From JBCCTX01 sp965263105 (GTDB taxonomy: Bacteria; Bacteroidota; Bacteroidia; J057): a DNA stretch of 64,000 nucleotides. The stretch lies in assembly GCA_965263105.1 (NCBI GenBank), contig CBDHGL010000006.1, positions 124,001 to 188,000 on the forward strand, given 5' to 3'. Below, one piece after another: positions 59,649-64,000 of the stretch; within the stretch, counting starts at the first letter, position 1; every line of letters begins with the position of its first letter. The position numbers and the translations under genes were made by a program. The notes below the pieces were generated by a model. That model was not told the origin of the DNA, searched no databases, and was given only the letters and a program-made list of their open reading frames with translations.

Positions 59649-61016
59649 TTAGCCCCCCGCATTTCCAATGTAGGTACTGGGGAGAAGATTCATCAATTGA
59701 GATTTTACTTCGGGTCCTACGTCTAAGCCCCCAATAAACTCTCTTAGCCCCCCTTGATCGATGGCTGATTTTCCTCTCGTTAAGTCTTTGAGTGCTTCAT
59801 AGGGATTGGGATAACCTTCCTTCCTAAGAATGGTTTGAATGGCTTCTGCCAAGATAGCCCAGTTGCGGTTTAGGTCAGCAGTAATCACGGGTTCATTTAA
59901 CAGCAATTTGGCAAGCCCACGCTCAATAGAAGACAAGGCGAGATAAAAGTGAGATATGCCTGAGCCAATATTTCTCAGAAGGGTAGAATCGGTCAAATCT
60001 CGCTGAAGTCGAGAGATGGGAAGTTTTCTACTCAGAAACCCTAACATAGCTGATGACATTCCGCAATTCCCTTCGGCATTCTCGAAGTCTATCGGATTCA
60101 CTTTGTGGGGCATGGCAGAGGAACCCACCTCTTGGTCCTTTGTCTTTTGTAGAAAATACTCTTGGCTGATATACAACCACATGTCCTGGCACAAATCAAT
60201 TAGGATTGAATTGACCCTAGAAAAGCAGTCAAATATACGGCTTAGGCCATCATAGTGATCAATTTGTGTTGTTGGGAATGACCGAGAAAGGCCCAATTTA
60301 TTCTCAATAAAGTCATCGGCGAAACTATCCCAATCGACTTCCGGAAAGCTGACAAAGTGTGCATTGAGATTTCCTGTAGCTCCGCCAAATTTCGCGGGGA
60401 TTGCCATCTCTTCCAATTCTGCCAGTTGCAACATAAGTCTTTTGGCAAAAACATGAATTTCCTTACCCATTGTCGTAGGGCTTGCAGGCTGCCCATGTGT
60501 CCGGGCCAGCATGGGTACTTCCTTCCAAATATCCCCCAATTCAAGTAAATAATCTGTCAAGTGTCTGATTTTGGGTAAGATAACCTCATTGATAGCATCA
60601 CGTATCATAAGGGGGATTGCGGTGTTGTTGATATCCTGTGAGGTAAGGCCAAAATGGACAAACTCTTTTTTGTCGGAAAGGCCCCCCAGATTGAGGTTTC
60701 CCAACTGTTCTTTGATAAAATACTCCACGGCCTTTACGTCGTGATTTGTCAGGCTTTCAATTTCCTTTATCCTTCGGGCATGGTCATGGGTGAAATTAAG
60801 GTGTATGCCCCTTAGAAGTGCAATCTGATCAGAGTTGAGAGGATGAATTTGAGTAAATTCACTATTCAACAGATCTATGAAATACTCTATTTCAACTTTT
60901 ACCCTATACTTAATTAAGGCAAATTCAGAAAAGAAAGGCGCCAATATGCCTACCCGTTTTCTGTACCTCCCGTCTAGGGGTGAAATGGCTGTCAATTCAT
61001 CCAAGTGCATATTCAA
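59649..61016 (-). CDS. purB: Adenylosuccinate lyase
   Basis: A 455-residue enzyme of the fumarase/aspartase superfamily acting twice in purine synthesis (SAICAR and adenylosuccinate cleavage). It shows LTAISPLDGRYRKRVG at the start, HFGLTSQDINNTA, the ARTHGQPASPTTMGKE loop and signature SSAMPHKVNPIDFENAEGN. It resembles the longer E. coli-type PurB. Met3 is an alternative start. A clear -7 box lies just upstream. Confidence 0.95.
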   Translation of the reverse strand: MNMHLDELTAISPLDGRYRKRVGILAPFFSEFALIKYRVKVEIEYFIDLLNSEFTQIHPLNSDQIALLRGIHLNFTHDHARRIKEIESLTNHDVKAVEYFIKEQLGNLNLGGLSDKKEFVHFGLTSQDINNTAIPLMIRDAINEVILPKIRHLTDYLLELGDIWKEVPMLARTHGQPASPTTMGKEIHVFAKRLMLQLAELEEMAIPAKFGGATGNLNAHFVSFPEVDWDSFADDFIENKLGLSRSFPTTQIDHYDGLSRIFDCFSRVNSILIDLCQDMWLYISQEYFLQKTKDQEVGSSAMPHKVNPIDFENAEGNCGMSSAMLGFLSRKLPISRLQRDLTDSTLLRNIGSGISHFYLALSSIERGLAKLLLNEPVITADLNRNWAILAEAIQTILRKEGYPNPYEALKDLTRGKSAIDQGGLREFIGGLDVGPEVKSQLMNLLPSTYIGNAGG

Positions 61017-61031
61017 ATGTTAATTTGAGGC

Positions 61032-61039
61032 AAAGGTAG
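61032..61039 (-). promoter_or_regulatory. Predicted purB -7 promoter box
   Basis: On the minus strand TACCTTTG, an exact match to the Bacteroidota -7 consensus, lies 15 bases before the purB ATG. No good -33 TTTG is found at the expected distance. Confidence 0.5.
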
Positions 61040-61272
61040 AGAATTTATAGCAACCTCATTCGTTGTTTAGAAAGGAAAATTATTCAAAGGTTTTTATTTG
61101 ATAATTTGCTAATTACAAAATAATTACTTGTTAATTTCGTACTTTTATTACAGTACATAAACCTTCAAATTCCATAAAAATCCTGTTTTTTTCTGGAATT
61201 TGGTAAGATTATTGAATTCCTTAGAGTTTGACTTGTATATTTAGAGCGATTTTTCTACAATAATTAACAGAA

Positions 61273-62838
61273 ATGAAACCAATCATCCTTCCGGAAGAAA
61301 AATTAGATGAGCTTGCTAATAAAGTATGTGCCAGGATCCTAAATGGGCACTATTTTACCAATGGGGTGATCCGGGGAGAGGAATTAAAAGATTTCGCCGA
61401 TCATCAGCAGGTTAATAAATTTTTGTTGTTTCAAATTTACCAGACCTGGACCTTGCAACTCAGTAAGCTTAAACATGCCTATTTTGACTTTTCCCACCCT
61501 GAAGTCGAACAAGGTTTGAAAAACTTAAGGAACCTCCTTTCCCGTCACATTCAAATTTCTGAAAATGATTTTCAGCCCATTCTCAAACGGGCCGTTTACA
61601 ACAATATAAAGCTCTTGTTGAATCCAGAAAATTCTTTTGAGAGCTTCTTTTTTGTTGACAGCGATCAAATCTCCCTTGAAACATTCTCTCAGTATGGTCC
61701 TTTCTTTTCAGATATGGACTTCATTGTTAATAGTATCCTGCGGTACCACCAAAAACACGAACTGGAAAATGTAGAGAAGGGGATGTTTTTTCTAAAAATG
61801 GAAAAGGTGATCGAGCTCTACAATCAAAAAAGTGGAACCAGCTTTGAGACATACCAAAAACAGACCTTGAACAAATTGCTTCAGGAAGACATAGATGCTA
61901 TCCTTCAACAAGTTCAGGAAGAACGGTTACAAGCAGTCTCTGAAAGCCCTGCAATAGAAGAAAATCTCCCTGAGCAAACGGCAAGCCCTACTGTGGAAGA
62001 AGAGGTTGCCCAATTCGCTGAGCCGGAAAAAACAGTTGAAGAAGCTAACTTTTTCGAAACGGTAATTGCTGAAAGTGGCAACTCTCATTTTGACTTGGAT
62101 CTCAGCGATGATCCAAGTCCTACAATTGGCCAGGAAGAAAGTCCTACAATCATAGAAAGTCCTATAGTGTCTCCTGCTGAACCAGTTGTTCCTCGGGAGG
62201 AGCCAGTAATAGAACCTACCTTTATGAGCACTCCTTGGGAGGAAGTTAGTCCTACGGAGCCTATCTCAATGGAGAGCGAAGCTCAGCAACCTTCGACAGT
62301 TGAGGAGGCGCTATCTGCTATTTTGAATAAAGAAAACCCGCAAAAATCTGTTTTTGATTCTATCTCAGAGGAGACGCCTACAGAGTCTGCAGAGTCCACC
62401 TATACACCGCCGGTATTTGATTCTTATCCCAATACTCCTAAGCCCCCCATTTTTAGTCAGGTAAGAGAAGAAAATAATGGGGAATATAAAGCTAGTACTT
62501 CACAGCCTCCTGTAAGCCCAGCAAGTGATTCTCCTCAAACAATTGCGGAAAAATATCAAACTCAAGTAACTGAGGAACCTGCTATCTCCCCTTCTATCGG
62601 AGGAGGTCAGGAGATCAAATTGAGCGATATTCCCATACACCGTCAATACCAATACGTTCAAAAAGTATTTGAAGGCAATAATGTCCGATTCAGAATTATT
62701 GTAGATAAGGTGAACAATTCTAAAAATCGCGACGAAGTAGAGAGTATTATAGATCGTTTTATCCTGAGTAATTCTGGATTAAACAAAGGAGACGAGGTCG
62801 TTCAGGAGTTCATCAAAATGCTGCGTAGCAGGCACTAA
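61273..62838 (+). CDS. Acidic hypothetical protein with disordered centre
   Basis: Unrecognised 521-residue cytoplasmic protein without signal peptide. Residues 1-215 are helical (ELANKVCARILNGHYFTNGVIRGEELKDFADHQQVNKFLLFQIYQTW). Residues about 215-435 are low complexity, rich in Glu, Pro, Ser and Thr, with repeated SPT and EEP units. Residues 445-521 form a compact C-terminal domain (IKLSDIPIHRQYQYVQKVFEGNNVRFRIIVDKVNNSKNRDEVESIIDRFI). The layout suggests a scaffold or regulator joining two folded ends by a flexible arm. Confidence 0.75.
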   Translation: MKPIILPEEKLDELANKVCARILNGHYFTNGVIRGEELKDFADHQQVNKFLLFQIYQTWTLQLSKLKHAYFDFSHPEVEQGLKNLRNLLSRHIQISENDFQPILKRAVYNNIKLLLNPENSFESFFFVDSDQISLETFSQYGPFFSDMDFIVNSILRYHQKHELENVEKGMFFLKMEKVIELYNQKSGTSFETYQKQTLNKLLQEDIDAILQQVQEERLQAVSESPAIEENLPEQTASPTVEEEVAQFAEPEKTVEEANFFETVIAESGNSHFDLDLSDDPSPTIGQEESPTIIESPIVSPAEPVVPREEPVIEPTFMSTPWEEVSPTEPISMESEAQQPSTVEEALSAILNKENPQKSVFDSISEETPTESAESTYTPPVFDSYPNTPKPPIFSQVREENNGEYKASTSQPPVSPASDSPQTIAEKYQTQVTEEPAISPSIGGGQEIKLSDIPIHRQYQYVQKVFEGNNVRFRIIVDKVNNSKNRDEVESIIDRFILSNSGLNKGDEVVQEFIKMLRSRH

Positions 62839-62888
62839 TTGATCTATACACCGATCTATTATGGTTGGTTTTTTCAATAAGAAAAGTG

Positions 62889-62927
62889 ATCCCTACTTCC
62901 AATTGAAATGGAAGTAGGGATTCTTCT
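62889..62927. terminator. Bidirectional rho-independent terminator
   Basis: A perfect 13-bp stem ATCCCTACTTCCA/TGGAAGTAGGGAT (62889-62901 and 62909-62921) with a 7-base loop and T-rich flanks on both strands lies between convergent genes. Confidence 0.85.
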
Positions 62928-62938
62928 TTTGAGCGCTA

Positions 62939-63223
62939 CTAAAGCTTCATTAGAGAAGCTGCAACGGCTTTTTTGGCAAAAAGCCGCTTGGTTTTAGGCC
63001 AGACTTCACCAAAGAAAGAACTATTTCTATATCTTTCCAGGGCTTCTTCATTTTCCCAGATACTCAGGGTATATAAGACCCTCGGTCTATTTATGTCCCG
63101 GTGCAAAGCCAAATCTAGACATCCTGGAAAGGCTCTGATATCTTCCTGGATTTTATGAAAAAACAAAAGAAATTCTTTCTCTCCTTCGGAGCTAAACTCC
63201 ATTCTCACAATTCGGGTAAGCAT
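62939..63223 (-). CDS. Antibiotic biosynthesis monooxygenase (ABM)-domain protein
   Basis: From the ATG at 63223 the protein has 94 residues of the dimeric ferredoxin-like ABM fold: MLTRIVRMEFSSEGEKEFLLFFHKIQEDIRAFPGCLDLALHRDINRPRVLYTLSIWENEEALERYRNSSFFGEVWP. Members include quinol monooxygenases and heme-degrading enzymes, but many have unknown roles. The upstream open codons overlap the divergent protease gene and are unlikely to be translated. Confidence 0.82.
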   Translation of the reverse strand: MLTRIVRMEFSSEGEKEFLLFFHKIQEDIRAFPGCLDLALHRDINRPRVLYTLSIWENEEALERYRNSSFFGEVWPKTKRLFAKKAVAASLMKL

Positions 63224-63304
63224 AGGAATTTTGTATCTTGAATGACTCTCTTTGTAGTTATCAATGGGGATGATGCCCCATCTAATCAGCTCGAATAAGT
63301 TACG

Positions 63305-64000
63305 ATGAATATAATGCTTAGAAAACTTATCTTGCACTCCCTCTTTGCCACCACGGTCCTGGGTTTACCAGAGCTCTATGCTCAGCAAGCTTATTGGGTC
63401 TTTTTCCAGGATAAAGGGCCCAACCCTAAGGAACGGGTCGAAAAAAGAGAAATCGCCTTGAGTGAAGCCGCTATTGCTCGAAGATCTCAACAAGGCATCG
63501 CCCTTAACTCATTAGATCTGCCGGTATACTCCCCTTATTTGCAGACAATGCACCAACGGAATATTCCCGTTATCTCTCAATCTAGATGGTTTAATGCCCT
63601 TGTTGTTTCCCTAAATCCAGATGAAAAACAGAATTTGGAAAAACTCCCTTTTGTAAAAAAAATTCACCCAGTTCAACCCCTGTTAGTACTTAGCACTTCT
63701 AAAAAGCATCCTCCCATAACAGAAACAAAATATGGAGAATCTGAGACACAGATCCATATGCTGGGCTTGGAACAGCTTCACGAAAAAGGGTTCACGGGTA
63801 AAGGAGTTCGCATAGCCATATTTGATGGTGGCTTCAGGGAAGCCCATCAATTGAAAGTATTTTCCTCCTTATGGGAAAATAATAAAATCCTGGCTTATCG
63901 GGATTTCGTACGCGACCGGAAAGATGTATTTTCAGCTAGCTCTACACATGGTACCCATGTCTGGTCAACGATTGCGGCCAATATAGAAGGAAAGATGGTA
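63305..64000 (+). CDS. Secreted S8 (subtilisin-like) serine protease, 5' part
   Basis: The frame starts at ATG 63305 (or 63314) and runs off the window: 232 codons are visible. A signal peptide (MLRKLILHSLFATTVLGLPELYAQ) is followed by a propeptide-like region and the start of the catalytic domain, with the Asp motif in RIAIFDGGFREAH and the His motif in STHGTHVWSTIA. The Ser motif lies beyond the window. The leader and KKIHPVQPL propeptide are typical of Bacteroidota S8 proteases, many of which carry a type IX secretion tail. Confidence 0.85.
   Translation, partial: MNIMLRKLILHSLFATTVLGLPELYAQQAYWVFFQDKGPNPKERVEKREIALSEAAIARRSQQGIALNSLDLPVYSPYLQTMHQRNIPVISQSRWFNALVVSLNPDEKQNLEKLPFVKKIHPVQPLLVLSTSKKHPPITETKYGESETQIHMLGLEQLHEKGFTGKGVRIAIFDGGFREAHQLKVFSSLWENNKILAYRDFVRDRKDVFSASSTHGTHVWSTIAANIEGKMV

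Overview
The window reads as a chromosome segment of a Bacteroidota bacterium, most likely from the Saprospiria/Lewinella-like part of the phylum. The evidence is a fused murF-alr gene, a hybrid two-component regulator that joins a beta-propeller sensor to an AraC output domain, DUF2911, DUF2723 and DUF4369-TlpA proteins, many Sec/lipoprotein leaders, and promoters with the phylum-specific TAnnTTTG -7 box (clearest in front of guaB, purB, miaE and the recO operon). Placement below phylum level is inference.

0-10.5 kb: accessory metabolism. A secreted esterase, a YdeI/OmpD-like protein, two tandem paralogous small secreted proteins of unknown function, a MocA-like nucleotidyltransferase overlapping a nitrilase, a YiaK/Ldh2-type dehydrogenase with a DUF819 transporter, then a compact TetR / PPOX-flavoprotein / Cys-tailed thioredoxin-like operon with a recognisable TetR operator, arfB, and an M20 peptidase gene broken by a one-base frameshift in an A-run.

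10.5-17.1 kb: a six-gene minus-strand operon, tctC-tctB-tctA (tripartite tricarboxylate transporter), amidohydrolase, Tat-exported SDR and CBM9-like lipoprotein. It looks like an uptake-and-degradation unit for an unidentified carboxylate or amide. Its 3' end is formed by a 284-bp miniature inverted-repeat element (MITE); a shorter relative lies at 23.8 kb.

17.3-20.3 kb: a small hotspot around tRNA-Leu(CAG). It holds a ribbon-helix-helix-like protein plus HNH nuclease pair, two copies of a structured hairpin/T-run cassette, crtW and a VapBC module. 20.3-31.4 kb: TonB-C protein, membrane AraC regulator, EamA exporter, DUF2911 protein, a 1089-residue propeller/barrel protein with a degenerate peptidase domain, fumC, guaB and a membrane-anchored M15/hedgehog-like protein.

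31.4-48.4 kb: mostly housekeeping. A coiled-coil protein, zapA, rny, mrp and a NifU-like gene; the giant hybrid regulator; an unknown gene overlapping recO; a TlpA-like lipoprotein; a PhoB/PhoR pair translationally coupled to a coiled-coil lipoprotein; a fasciclin protein; murF-alr. 48.4-64 kb: a secreted DUF3244-like protein behind an array of short sites, an M23 peptidase, an exported DnaQ-like exonuclease lacking a canonical metal ligand, a DUF2723 membrane protein, a DUF3089 hydrolase inactivated by a 31-bp tandem duplication, miaE, a GNAT enzyme, a second propeller kinase, a UBP zinc-finger remnant, purB, an unknown acidic protein, a monooxygenase-like protein and the start of an S8 protease.

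The points most worth a second look are the MITE pair, the cassettes at 18.2-18.7 kb, the TetR/PPOX/Cys-tail operon, the TTT/Tat-SDR operon, the exported exonuclease and the slippage-inactivated DUF3089 gene. No single locus is clearly a complete new system.
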